64,000 bases of DNA from Desulfocicer vacuolatum DSM 3385. GTDB lineage: Bacteria > Desulfobacterota > Desulfobacteria > Desulfobacterales > Desulfobacteraceae. The notes under the pieces are model-generated. The model was not told the origin of the DNA, did not search any database, and saw nothing but the letters and a program-made list of their open reading frames with translations. Location: contig NZ_FWXY01000007.1 of assembly GCF_900176365.1 (NCBI RefSeq), positions 124,001 to 188,000 of the forward strand. The letters are read 5' to 3'. Below, one piece after another: positions 47,780 to 55,339 of this stretch. Made by a program: the position numbers and the translations under genes. Numbering within the stretch: position 1 is the stretch's first letter; each line of letters opens with the position of its first letter.

Positions 47780-47995
47780 ACGGTCTGGCCACGGCCCCAT
47801 ATTCACCCTTAGACGGGGCTTTGTCGCATACGGATGTTAGGAAGTCAGCAGTTTTCAATTTACCGTTTATCCAATATGCCACCTATAAAATATGGCAGTC
47901 TGAGTTTTGTAAATGGTAAATCAATAAGGTCTGACTCCCTTAAGTGAGCAGGCTAAAATAAGTGATGATGGGGTGTCGGCCGGATATTTACATGG
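47780..47995. repeat. Family C-like palindrome split by a family D copy
   Basis: On the minus strand 47943-47992 reads GTAAATATCCGGCCGACACC, followed by CCATCATCACTT, similar to the left arm of the C copy at 44684. At 47788-47811 is a partner arm, GGCCACGGCCCCATATTCAC. Family D lies between the arms. The 47736-48102 gap otherwise holds only leader sequence. Confidence 0.45.
47842..47941 (-). repeat. Family D MITE-like repeat, copy 1 (reverse)
   Basis: About 100 bp, nearly the reverse complement of 52616-52716. Ends are inverted (GTCAGCAG side and CTGACTCCC side). The inside holds TTTACCGTTTAT and AAATGGTAAA, partly palindromic. No coding capacity. Confidence 0.8.
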
Positions 47996-48102
47996 AAACC
48001 GTTTTCCGGTATTTTAGTCTGTTCGTTTCTATTCCATACCACATTTTATGTGAAGGGTTCAAATTTTAACTGAACCTGCCAATCAAAAAGGATGAAGCTG
48101 TT

Positions 48103-49011
48103 TTGAAAAAGGATGAAAATTTAAACCGTTACCCGCTGAAAAGCCTTGAAATCATCTACCGGGACAAGGAGCTTGTTGTGGTGAATAAACCGGCAGGCCT
48201 GTTGGTTCACAGAAGTGCCATGGACAGACATGAAACTCAATTTGCCCTGCAGATGACAAGGGAACAGGTCGGTGGGCGGGTGTTCCCGGTTCATCGGCTG
48301 GATAGACCCACCTCCGGGCTTTTGGTTTTTGCGTTGAACCGCCATGGGGCCCGGGAACTTTCCCGTCAATTTGAAAATAAACAGGTGAAAAAAGTTTACC
48401 TGGCCGTGGTTCGGGGATATCTCCAGGGAGCTGGCACCATTGATCATGGTTTGGAAAATATTAAAAAAGGTAAAATAAAAACCAAAGTTACCTGTGACAC
48501 CATCCCGCCTTTGCATGGAAACGGGTTTGAGGGGGCCACTACTGTCCAGGGGCAGGTATCCCAAGGCAAGGAACAAAAAAAAGACCGCACAGCACTGCCA
48601 TGTTCAAAACAGGCTGCCATTACCGATTATGTGAATCTGGCAACGGTGGAGCTGCCGGTGCGTGTGGATAAATATCCCACTTCCAGATATTCCCTTGTGG
48701 CATTATATCCCGGCACGGGACGGCGGCATCAGCTTCGGCGACACATGAAGCACATCTCCCACCCCATTGTGGGGGATACCATCTATGGAAAAAGCCGTCA
48801 CAATGATTTTTTTAAACATACGCTTCACTGTAAAGGTCTGCTTTTGTGTGCCGTGAATATCTCTTTTGTTCACCCGGTCACCGGAACAAAAATAAATTTA
48901 TGGGCAAGGCCGGATGATCGATTCCAGGGGGTGCTGGACCGTTTGGGATGGAAAGATGCTTTGGCAAATTTCAAGAAAAATGCCAATAATTTAAGCCAGG
49001 CACCACACTGA
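48103..49011 (+). CDS. RluA-family RNA pseudouridine synthase (TruC-like)
   Basis: A 302-residue protein with the family start IIYRDKELVVVNKPAGLLVHRS, the catalytic HRLDRPTSGLLVFAL with its Asp, and the C-terminal YPGTGRRHQLRRHMKHISHPIVGD. Short one-domain RluA proteins of this kind include TruC, which modifies U65 of tRNA. A ~40-residue insert at about 150-190 is longer than usual. The TTG start follows AAGGATG at a good distance. TruC versus RluA cannot be settled here. Confidence 0.85.
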   Translation: MKKDENLNRYPLKSLEIIYRDKELVVVNKPAGLLVHRSAMDRHETQFALQMTREQVGGRVFPVHRLDRPTSGLLVFALNRHGARELSRQFENKQVKKVYLAVVRGYLQGAGTIDHGLENIKKGKIKTKVTCDTIPPLHGNGFEGATTVQGQVSQGKEQKKDRTALPCSKQAAITDYVNLATVELPVRVDKYPTSRYSLVALYPGTGRRHQLRRHMKHISHPIVGDTIYGKSRHNDFFKHTLHCKGLLLCAVNISFVHPVTGTKINLWARPDDRFQGVLDRLGWKDALANFKKNANNLSQAPH

Positions 49012-49049
49012 TGGGATGCCAACCGAACATCTGTATTGTGGGAGGGGGG

Positions 49050-49139
49050 ATATGAAATACTCCGCAGATCAGCAGTGTATTTCAAGCTTTTTTGTGGGCA
49101 CAGCCGGGTCAAAACGCGGTGTGCCCGTGGCAGTTATAT
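49050..49139 (+). repeat. Family A repeat, copy 10
   Basis: TATGAAATACTCCGC to GTGGCAGTTATAT. The terminal TTATAT overlaps the stop codon of the YbaK-type gene (TAA on the minus strand at 49136-49134). Confidence 0.85.
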
Positions 49140-49622
49140 TTTTATTATTTCAGGGGACTGATTGCAGTGCTCCATGAATTTCATAAGATCGGCAGGGGTA
49201 ATGGTGGTGGTGGCTGTGTTCACCAGGGGATGAAAATTGAGCAGATCATTTTCCATCAGATCCTGGTCCAGTATTATTTTCACAGGCTGGTCCTGGATAT
49301 TGATCACAGCAAAGGGTGTCACTGCACCGGGAATTACGCCAAGCACTTCCATGAGGAGATCCGGTTTTCCAAATGAAGGGCTTTTGGCGCCTATCTTTTT
49401 TGCCAGTTCTTTGATTTTAACGGGTTTATCTGAAAGCGTGACCACCAGGAAGAGATTTTTCTTTTTGTCCTTAAAAAATAAATTTTTACTGTGAACTCCT
49501 TCAATTCCTTCATGGTGTTGATCGGCCTCTTCAACGGTGAATACCGCCGGATGCTCATGGTTCTCATATTTGATACCGATATTTGATAATACGTCCAATA
49601 ATTCCTCTTGGCTTTGCAGCAT
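49134..49622 (-). CDS. YbaK/ProX-type aminoacyl-tRNA deacylase
   Basis: A 162-residue protein if started at the ATG at 49622, which follows GAGGAACAAC. The frame extends upstream to 49730. Features are YENHEHPAVFTVEEADQH, HSKNLFFKDKKKNLFLVV, LSDKPVKIKELAKKIG, and GVIPGAVTPFAVINI, matching the ProX/PrdX branch of the YbaK family. These remove Ala or other wrong amino acids from tRNA-Pro or related tRNAs. Stop codon TAA comes from the end of a family A repeat. Confidence 0.85.
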   Translation of the reverse strand: MLQSQEELLDVLSNIGIKYENHEHPAVFTVEEADQHHEGIEGVHSKNLFFKDKKKNLFLVVTLSDKPVKIKELAKKIGAKSPSFGKPDLLMEVLGVIPGAVTPFAVINIQDQPVKIILDQDLMENDLLNFHPLVNTATTTITPADLMKFMEHCNQSPEIIKI

Positions 49623-49805
49623 GTTGTTCCTCATTATGGGTTTGATTTTGTGAGAAGATGTGCTCATTGTGTTCATTTCCAGGCCGTTGCAATCATGATA
49701 CCATGACAATCCATTTAAAAAAACAGACAATATGTAGCGCTGTGACCGTTGAAAATCAAGTTATAATCTTTTTTGATAATAAATTTCAAGATTCAAGTCT
49801 TGATG

Positions 49806-49834
49806 TTGACTTGGGTGAAAAGGGAAACTATACT
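49806..49834 (+). promoter_or_regulatory. Putative sigma-70 promoter of crcB
   Basis: TTGACT, 17 bases, TATACT: near-consensus boxes at ideal spacing. The expected transcript start near 49841 gives a leader of about 100 bases containing a terminator-like hairpin. Confidence 0.6.
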
Positions 49835-49860
49835 GATTTTAGCCTTGCAAAGGGCAGGAC

Positions 49861-49902
49861 ACTCCCACCGGAATGAATCTGGTGGGAGTTTGCTTTTTAT
49901 TC
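49861..49902 (+). terminator. Terminator-like hairpin in the crcB leader
   Basis: ACTCCCACC pairs with GGTGGGAGT (9 bp, 11-base loop), followed by TTTGCTTTTTATT. It lies between the promoter and the crcB start, so it could cause premature termination. I do not recognise a fluoride riboswitch before it. Confidence 0.55.
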
Positions 49903-49943
49903 CGGCGGTGGATCATTAAGAACGGCATAAAAGGAGTCTTATC

Positions 49944-50321
49944 GTGTTGCAAAAATTGTTTTGTATTGCATTGGGCGGTGCACTGGGGACATTGGCCAGA
50001 TACGGTCTGTCCGGCGCTGTTCAGAAATGGCTGGGATCAGATTTTCCCTGGGGAACGGCTGCGGTAAATATTCTGGGAAGCTTTCTTTTTGGGCTGCTCT
50101 GGGCCTTTGCCATGGGCAGGGGAAATTTAAATACGGACCTTCGTTCCATGCTTTTTGTCGGTTTTCTTGGTGCATTTACCACATTTTCCACCTTTATTTC
50201 TGAAACAGGTCAACTGATGGCAGCCTCCCAGATACTCATGGGAATGGGTAATGTCATGTTTCAACTTCTGGTGGGAGCCGGGATGTTTTTTGTGGGCATG
50301 GCATTGGGACGGGCCATATAA
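49944..50321 (+). CDS. crcB: CrcB/Fluc fluoride channel
   Basis: A 125-residue protein with four hydrophobic helices. Motifs typical of Fluc are GGALGTLARYGLSG, GTAAVNILGSFLFGLL (central Asn-Gly region), and GFLGAFTTFSTFISE, which carries the conserved FTTFSTF phenylalanine track. It exports fluoride as a dual-topology dimer. The start follows AAAGGAGT. The stop codon TAA is built from the ATATAA end of a family A repeat. The next gene carries DUF190, a frequent crcB partner. Confidence 0.92.
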   Translation: MLQKLFCIALGGALGTLARYGLSGAVQKWLGSDFPWGTAAVNILGSFLFGLLWAFAMGRGNLNTDLRSMLFVGFLGAFTTFSTFISETGQLMAASQILMGMGNVMFQLLVGAGMFFVGMALGRAI

Positions 50322-50404
50322 TTGCCATGGGCGGACCGTATTCTGATCCGGCTTGGCCACAACAAAGATAAAAATTCTCCACAGATTTTCGGAGTATTTC
50401 ATAA
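50316..50404 (-). repeat. Family A repeat, copy 11 (reverse)
   Basis: ATATAATTGCCATGGGCGG through GGAGTATTTCATAAAA. It starts inside the last codons of crcB and ends just before the leader of the DUF190-RNase H gene. Confidence 0.82.
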
Positions 50405-50427
50405 AAAAAATGGAGTGATACAGATAG

Positions 50428-51291
50428 ATGCAAACTGAAATGGAACTGCTTCGAATTTACATTGGTGAGAGTCAAAAATATGGACGCAAACCCCTTTATG
50501 AAGCCATTGTGGAAGAAGCACACAAATTCGGCCTGGCCGGCGCCACGGTGACCCGGGGTATCATGGGATTTGGAAAACACAGCGAAATTCGCACTTCAAA
50601 GATTTTAAGGCTTTCCCAGGATCTGCCCCTTGTGATTGAAATTGTTGATGCTCCCCACCGGCTGGCGCAATTTGTCCCTGTACTTAACGACATGATCACC
50701 CAGGGGCTTGTTGTATCTGAAAAAGTTAATGTTTTAATTGATCGCCATGGCCGGGAAGAACCGAAAAAATCCTCTCCGGTGCCCGGGAAAAAATCCCCGG
50801 GGATGTCCACGGATGATATTCATATTTATACAGACGGTTCTGCCATTGGAAATCCGGGACCCGGCGGTTATGGTATTATTTTGATCCTTGACGGTGAAAC
50901 CATGGAGTTTGCCCAGGGGTTTCAATACACCACTAACAACAGAATGGAAATGCTGGCTGTAATAACGGCCCTGGAAAAAATTCCGGACATCCACAGGAAC
51001 AGAAAGGTGATTGTGCACAGCGATTCCCAGTATACCATTAACGGCATCACCAAAGGGTGGGCCAAAAGCTGGAAAAAACGCGGATGGAAAAAAGCAGATG
51101 GAAAACCTGCGTTGAATCCTGACTTGTGGAAAAGAATGCTTGCCGTCACTGAACAATATTCCGGTTTGACCTTTAAATGGATTAAGGGGCATGCCGGGCA
51201 TCCATTGAATGAACGGGTGGATGAACTGGCCAACAGGAGTGCGCGAAGCAGTGTGGGGCTTCTTGTGGATGAGGGATATACCCGCGCCTAA
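50428..51291 (+). CDS. DUF190 domain fused to ribonuclease HI
   Basis: A 287-residue two-domain protein. Residues ~5-105 are DUF190 (ELLRIYIGESQKYGRKPLYE, GLAGATVTRGIMGFG, LPLVIEIVD), a PII-like fold often encoded beside crcB. Residues ~130-275 are a full RNase HI with catalytic Asp136 (YTDGSAIGNPGPGGYG), Glu174 (NNRMEML), Asp199 (VHSDSQY), His255 (KGHAGHPLNE) and Asp265. The RNase HI half should cut RNA in RNA-DNA hybrids. A Lys/Pro-rich linker joins the two halves. The gene follows crcB, separated by one family A repeat. GGAG lies about 13 bases before the chosen ATG; ATG 50440 is an alternative start. Confidence 0.88.
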   Translation: MQTEMELLRIYIGESQKYGRKPLYEAIVEEAHKFGLAGATVTRGIMGFGKHSEIRTSKILRLSQDLPLVIEIVDAPHRLAQFVPVLNDMITQGLVVSEKVNVLIDRHGREEPKKSSPVPGKKSPGMSTDDIHIYTDGSAIGNPGPGGYGIILILDGETMEFAQGFQYTTNNRMEMLAVITALEKIPDIHRNRKVIVHSDSQYTINGITKGWAKSWKKRGWKKADGKPALNPDLWKRMLAVTEQYSGLTFKWIKGHAGHPLNERVDELANRSARSSVGLLVDEGYTRA

Positions 51292-51350
51292 TCCCCCGAA
51301 AAAAGGATATATTATTAAAGGCAATGCATCCATTGCCAAAGGAGTTTTGC

Positions 51351-52616
51351 ATGGAGGGGCACACCACCGCCATAAATAACGCAATGGTGATCACCATGGA
51401 GCCCGGGCAACCTATCCTGGAACAGGGCTCTATTTTGGTTGAAGGAGATTGCATTGCCGATGTCAGAGCCGGGTCAGATTTTTCTGCAGCACCCCACCGT
51501 GACATCATTGACGGCACCAACCTCCTGGTGATGCCGGGCCTTGTGAACTGCCATACCCATCTGCCCATGTCTCTTTTCCGGGGACTTGCCGATGATTTAC
51601 CCCTGGATGTCTGGCTCCAGGAGCACATGTTTCCTGCTGAAGCTGCCCAGATGACACCTGCTGTTGCTGAAAAATGGGCGTTTCATTCCTGTGGAGAACT
51701 GCTTTTATCCGGTACCACCTGTTGTTGTGACGGTTATTTTTATGAAGATCATGTGGCCAGAGGGGTTGAAAGATCGGGCATTCGGGCGGTATTGGGCCAG
51801 GGGGTCATGGATTTTCCTGCCCCCGGGGTTCCAGATCCCGGAGAAAATATCGCAGTTGCTGAAAAATTCATTGATAAATGGAAAGATAAAAATCCTCGAA
51901 TCCATCCTTCTGTTTTTTGTCATTCGCCCTACACCTGTTGCGCGGACACCCTGAAAAAAGCCAAAGAAATGGCGACGTCCCAGGCGGTTCTTTTTCAAAT
52001 TCATGTGGCAGAAACCCGCAATGAAATGGCGCTTGTGTTGTCCAGCCAGGGAGGCCGTGCATCATCTGTGGTCCAATATCTGGACGGGCTTGATATTCTG
52101 GATGACCGCACCCTTATGGTTCATTGTGTCTGGCTGGATAAAGAGGATATTGGTATTGTAAAGGCAAGAAAATCTTCCGTGGTGCATTGTCCTGAAAGTA
52201 ACATGAAGCTGGCATCGGGAATTTCGCCGGTGTTATCTTTCATGGCAGCGGGTATGGATGTGGGGCTTGGCACAGACGGCAGTGCCAGTAATAATAACCT
52301 GGATCTTTTTTCAGAAATGGATATGGCGGCAAAGCTTCAAAAAACGGCCCTGGATGATCCCTGTGCTCTTAAGGCAAAATCCGTGGTGGAAATGGCCACC
52401 CTGGGCGGTGCCAGGGCCCTGGGGCTGGACCGGCATATTGGCTCCCTTGTTGTGGGAAAAAAGGCAGATCTCATTGCCATTGATCTGCGTAGTCCTCACC
52501 TGGTGCCCATGTATGACCCTTTTTCCGCGCTGGTTTACAATGCCAGGGGATCGGATGTGATTCATGTGATGGTGGATGGCGTTTTTCGAATTAAAGACAG
52601 GGTGTGGGGCGATTAG
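51351..52616 (+). CDS. Amidohydrolase: S-adenosylhomocysteine/methylthioadenosine deaminase-like (MtaD/SsnA-type)
   Basis: A 421-residue metal-dependent amidohydrolase. Metal ligands are in PGLVNCHTHLPMSLFRG, the later His in FQIHVAETRNE, a His in LMVHCVWLD and the Asp in GLGTDGSASNNNLDLF, the MtaD/SAH-deaminase motif. Products of this group deaminate SAH, methylthioadenosine or aminofutalosine. AAGGAG before the ATG supports the start. The stop is followed at once by a family D repeat. Confidence 0.85.
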   Translation: MEGHTTAINNAMVITMEPGQPILEQGSILVEGDCIADVRAGSDFSAAPHRDIIDGTNLLVMPGLVNCHTHLPMSLFRGLADDLPLDVWLQEHMFPAEAAQMTPAVAEKWAFHSCGELLLSGTTCCCDGYFYEDHVARGVERSGIRAVLGQGVMDFPAPGVPDPGENIAVAEKFIDKWKDKNPRIHPSVFCHSPYTCCADTLKKAKEMATSQAVLFQIHVAETRNEMALVLSSQGGRASSVVQYLDGLDILDDRTLMVHCVWLDKEDIGIVKARKSSVVHCPESNMKLASGISPVLSFMAAGMDVGLGTDGSASNNNLDLFSEMDMAAKLQKTALDDPCALKAKSVVEMATLGGARALGLDRHIGSLVVGKKADLIAIDLRSPHLVPMYDPFSALVYNARGSDVIHVMVDGVFRIKDRVWGD

Positions 52617-52716
52617 TGAGTCAGATCTTATTGATTTACCATTTACAAAATTCAGACCGCCATATTTTATAAGTGGTACATTAGATAAACGGTAAATTGA
52701 AAACTGCTGACTCCCT
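52616..52716 (+). repeat. Family D MITE-like repeat, copy 2
   Basis: TGAGTCAGATC at the left and GCTGACTCCC at the right, with the same interior as the inverted copy at 47842-47941. The two copies lie about 4.8 kb apart in opposite orientation. Confidence 0.8.
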
Positions 52717-52957
52717 AAGTACACCAAGGTGGATGCAGCAAGAGAGATCACCCGGTTTTTGTTTGATCCTTGATAACTCCATCTCTTATCTTGCCTTCAG
52801 GTTCAACGTGGAAGAGGTCATGGCGGAATATCCCGGGTTGCTTAATGTAGCCAGGGATTATCTGAACGCCTTTATCCAGCCGGAGCAGATTATGCCCACC
52901 GATGTTAAAATTCTTACCGGATGGTTAAAGGAGCAGCTAAAGCCCCTTGAAGGTTGA
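52697..52957 (+). pseudogene. Short ORF of uncertain status, possibly a gene remnant
   Basis: A frame ends at TGA 52957 with VEEVMAEYPGLLNVARDYL and LTGWLKEQLKPLEG. The part from ATG 52820 (45 residues) is preceded by GGAAGAGG, spaced too closely. A second frame nearby ends with VDAAREITRFLFDP. Together they look like broken gene ends behind the D repeat. No family recognised. The rest of 52617-53311 holds only the D repeat and the tRNA fragment. Confidence 0.25.
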
Positions 52958-53147
52958 TATTTTCACATTCGAGAGAACAGAACGGCTGGGTAACCGCCTG
53001 TGGGTGTTGGCACGGCCTTTTCAATTCTCTGTAGACAATGAAATTTTCACAGTTTTAAAAGTGGGTGCACTTTGCAGAGGTTTGAGGGGGGGACAAAAAT
53101 AAAAAAGGCTGAAAAGCGCTGAAACGCCCGTCAACCCTGTGTTTAAG

Positions 53148-53191
53148 TGGTGGGCCGTGAAGGGATCGAACCTTCGACCTACTGATTAAGA
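53148..53191 (-). repeat. Attachment site: 3' half of tRNA-Lys(CTT)
   Basis: On the minus strand this reads TCTTAATCAGTAGG, then the T-arm GAAGGTTCGATCCCTTC and ACGGCCCACCA. That is the anticodon loop, variable region, T-stem and acceptor end of a tRNA-Lys with anticodon CTT. The bases upstream do not complete the anticodon stem, so the gene is cut in the anticodon loop, a common tyrosine-recombinase target. An intact tRNA is expected at the right end of the element. Confidence 0.75.
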
Positions 53192-53311
53192 GGAATCCAG
53201 CTAAATTTTACATGTTAATAAAAACAATAGGTTATATTGATGTGTGATACATAATATCACACAGGTTCACACAAATTCACTTAATTTTACTACAATCCTG
53301 CTACATTAAAT

Positions 53312-54337
53312 TTAAATAACCGGCAATTTGTCCACTTGCTTTTTTTTGTGGTCCATTATGAGGTGAATATAATGATTTCTTGTCACGGTTATATCACTAT
53401 GCCCTAAATTTTCTTGCACCGTCACCAGATCGGCACCATTCATAATCAACCACGCCCCATATGTTCGGCGCAAATCATGAAAAGTGCATTTAACACCGGA
53501 TTTTTGAGAAAATTTTGTGAATCCGTGTGAAATCCAGTCAACAAGCCACGGGGAATTTTTATTATTAAGCAGGAGAAACTCTTTTCTATGCAACTTCATA
53601 ATTTGCCGGAAAAAATCCATTGATGCACGGGGAAAAGGAACAACTCTAAATTTTTTTGATTTTGTGGGATTTGTCGGGCTACTCGCAATAGTTATGGTTT
53701 GTTGTTTAAGATCCACATCCTTTTTTTTAAATTTGCATATTTCACCGGCCCTTGCTCCGGTGTAAAGAGCAACCTTTACTAAGTTTTGCCAAACTGGGGG
53801 CATACATGCCAATAAAATTTGAACTTCTGCTTCTGACAATGCACGCACCTTATTTATGGTTTCCCTGGCTTTGTCGATATTATGGCAGGGAGATTGATGG
53901 ATATATTTTTTTTTAACGGCCTGGTTAAATAATGTGTTGATATGTCTTAAAAAGCAATTTGCCGTGGCAACGGCCTTTTCCTTCAACAATTCATTATACC
54001 ATTGATCAATATCATTTTCCTTAATTTCATTCAGGTATTTATCACCGTTGAGATATTTCAGCAGGCTGTTATAGGCTAATTTATCGTTTGCAATGGTTTT
54101 TTTTGCCCTTCGGTGTTCCCTCAACTGTATATATTCATTGAACCAATCGCTCAATCTAATTGCCTGTTGGAGGGGTGTTCCCACCAGACAATAAGATTTT
54201 TCCACAGCATCATAGTGCTTTTTGATGCACACGGCAGCGGCTTTGTCACCTAACTTTGTGCTTTCCTGGATTCTCCTTCCATTTCTATCTTTGTAGGATA
54301 CCCAATAATATTTTCCCCGCTTATAAATCGTGGCCAT
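53312..54337 (-). CDS. Tyrosine-type integrase
   Basis: A 341-residue phage-type recombinase. An N-terminal Arm-binding-like start (MATIYKRGKYYWVSYKDRNG) is followed by a SAM-like domain and the catalytic domain. The residues are Arg196 (GARAGE), His287 and Arg290 (FHDLRRTYG), His313 (NLGHSD) and Tyr323. All five are present. It should integrate and excise the element at the tRNA-Lys site ~120 bases away. The frame extends upstream to 54424, but the ATG at 54337 gives the standard start. Confidence 0.9.
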   Translation of the reverse strand: MATIYKRGKYYWVSYKDRNGRRIQESTKLGDKAAAVCIKKHYDAVEKSYCLVGTPLQQAIRLSDWFNEYIQLREHRRAKKTIANDKLAYNSLLKYLNGDKYLNEIKENDIDQWYNELLKEKAVATANCFLRHINTLFNQAVKKKYIHQSPCHNIDKARETINKVRALSEAEVQILLACMPPVWQNLVKVALYTGARAGEICKFKKKDVDLKQQTITIASSPTNPTKSKKFRVVPFPRASMDFFRQIMKLHRKEFLLLNNKNSPWLVDWISHGFTKFSQKSGVKCTFHDLRRTYGAWLIMNGADLVTVQENLGHSDITVTRNHYIHLIMDHKKKQVDKLPVI

Positions 54338-54338
54338 T

Positions 54339-54635
54339 TTATTGTTTTCCTGTTTTTGGTGTGATGAGATCAGGGGCGAGTGGGATACACAGTTTGCAAG
54401 GAGTGTACCCGGCTCTTTTTGCATCTTCCTCCGATTTGAATAAGACTATGCAATTTTTGCAATTGTAATATCGACACCCCTTTTTATGATAAATCTTTGA
54501 ATGAATATTGCCATGGTAATAATTTTTAGTGGTTATTGTGATTCTCGGGGGCAAAGATTTACTTTTTTCATTTAATATGGGGGTCGGGAGAGACAAAACC
54601 ATAAAACAAACCAGATAAGAAATAGTTTTTCTCAT
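54339..54635 (-). CDS. Secreted small protein with Ada-like zinc-binding motif
   Basis: A 98-residue protein. The N-terminus MRKTISYLVCFMVLSLPTP is a signal peptide. The body holds HSKIYHKKGCRYYNCKNC, FKSEEDAKRAGYTPCKLC, the four-Cys pattern of the Ada-type metal-binding domain found in small exported proteins and nucleases. No catalytic domain follows. The gene abuts the integrase start (one base between), so the two may share a transcript. Function unknown; it probably acts in the periplasm. Confidence 0.6.
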   Translation of the reverse strand: MRKTISYLVCFMVLSLPTPILNEKSKSLPPRITITTKNYYHGNIHSKIYHKKGCRYYNCKNCIVLFKSEEDAKRAGYTPCKLCIPLAPDLITPKTGKQ

Positions 54636-54638
54636 TTT

Positions 54639-55004
54639 TCATGCCAACTTCTGTCTTTTGATCACTTCTTCCCACAATTTTTCCTTTTCAACGTATTTTA
54701 GTACGTCTCGCCTTTGTTCATCAGTCATTGATTCCAGCATTTTTATTATTTTTTCGGTGGGATCATTTGCAGCTGGTATGCATTCCTCGCCTTTTCCATA
54801 CAACAACCAATCCATACTTACATTCATTGGGTTACACAGTGTAATTATTTTATTCAGATCAATATTTCCCCGTCTTTTCCATGCTGATATTGTTGTTGGT
54901 TTTATTTCAAGGATTTTTGCAAGTTCGGCATCGGTCTTTAAATTCAAGATTAATTTTACCCTCATTAAAATATTGTGCACATGGAGTACATTATCTCTTG
55001 ACAT
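54639..55004 (-). CDS. CI-type helix-turn-helix repressor
   Basis: A 121-residue protein with the phage CI-like N-terminal domain: VKLILNLKTDAELAKILEIK and TTISAWKRRGNIDLNKII, then VSMDWLLYGKGEE. No LexA/S24 peptidase tail is present, so it is not the self-cleaving kind. GAGAGG precedes the ATG at 55004. It diverges from the AlpA-like gene, the usual lysogeny switch layout. Confidence 0.85.
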   Translation of the reverse strand: MSRDNVLHVHNILMRVKLILNLKTDAELAKILEIKPTTISAWKRRGNIDLNKIITLCNPMNVSMDWLLYGKGEECIPAANDPTEKIIKMLESMTDEQRRDVLKYVEKEKLWEEVIKRQKLA

Positions 55005-55029
55005 AGTTACCTCTCGTAAACTATAAGTT

Positions 55030-55045
55030 GTTATATACACATAAC
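55030..55045. promoter_or_regulatory. Operator-like site in the repressor/AlpA switch region
   Basis: GTTATATACACATAAC has GTTAT/ATAAC ends and lies in the 93-base gap between the divergent genes. Another similar block, CACTATAACATAA, follows near 55062. They are likely repressor sites. Confidence 0.4.
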
Positions 55046-55097
55046 GTCATCTAACTTCACACACTATAACATAAAACCCATCGGAGAGGTATTCAAG

Positions 55098-55307
55098 ATG
55101 TCAAAAAAAATTACACCACGTACAAATCTCACAACAGCAATTACCCCCTGGTTAACCCTTAAGGAAGCGGCGGCATATCTCAAACTCAACCCTCGGACTT
55201 TAAATAATTATGTCTCTCGTGGTTTGATCCCGATTTCTGTGAGCAAGACCACCAACACCAAACGTTTTCACAAAACGGACCTTGATCAATGGCTGGGGAA
55301 AAAATGA
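55098..55307 (+). CDS. AlpA/excisionase-like helix-turn-helix protein
   Basis: A 69-residue protein with a winged HTH of the MerR/Xis type: WLTLKEAAAYLKLNPRTLNNYVSRGLIP, then KRFHKTDLDQWL. Such proteins act as excisionases or activators of integrase. GGAGAGG precedes the start. It is the first gene of the rightward set and faces away from the CI-type gene. Confidence 0.8.
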   Translation: MSKKITPRTNLTTAITPWLTLKEAAAYLKLNPRTLNNYVSRGLIPISVSKTTNTKRFHKTDLDQWLGKK

Positions 55308-55339
55308 ATTCATCTTCCCCAACTTTCACGGACCAATTC

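Noticed and set aside
49750-49943. Fluoride riboswitch ahead of crcB
   Set aside because: The GATG and CTGAT-like pieces do not form the known pseudoknot pattern, and the likely promoter lies inside the region. A covariance-model scan would settle it.
5040-50404. CRISPR array
   Set aside because: The repeats are dispersed between genes, vary in orientation and have no regular spacers.
53100-53200. Complete tRNA-Lys gene
   Set aside because: Only the 3' half is present; the D-arm, 5' acceptor strand and 5' anticodon stem are missing.
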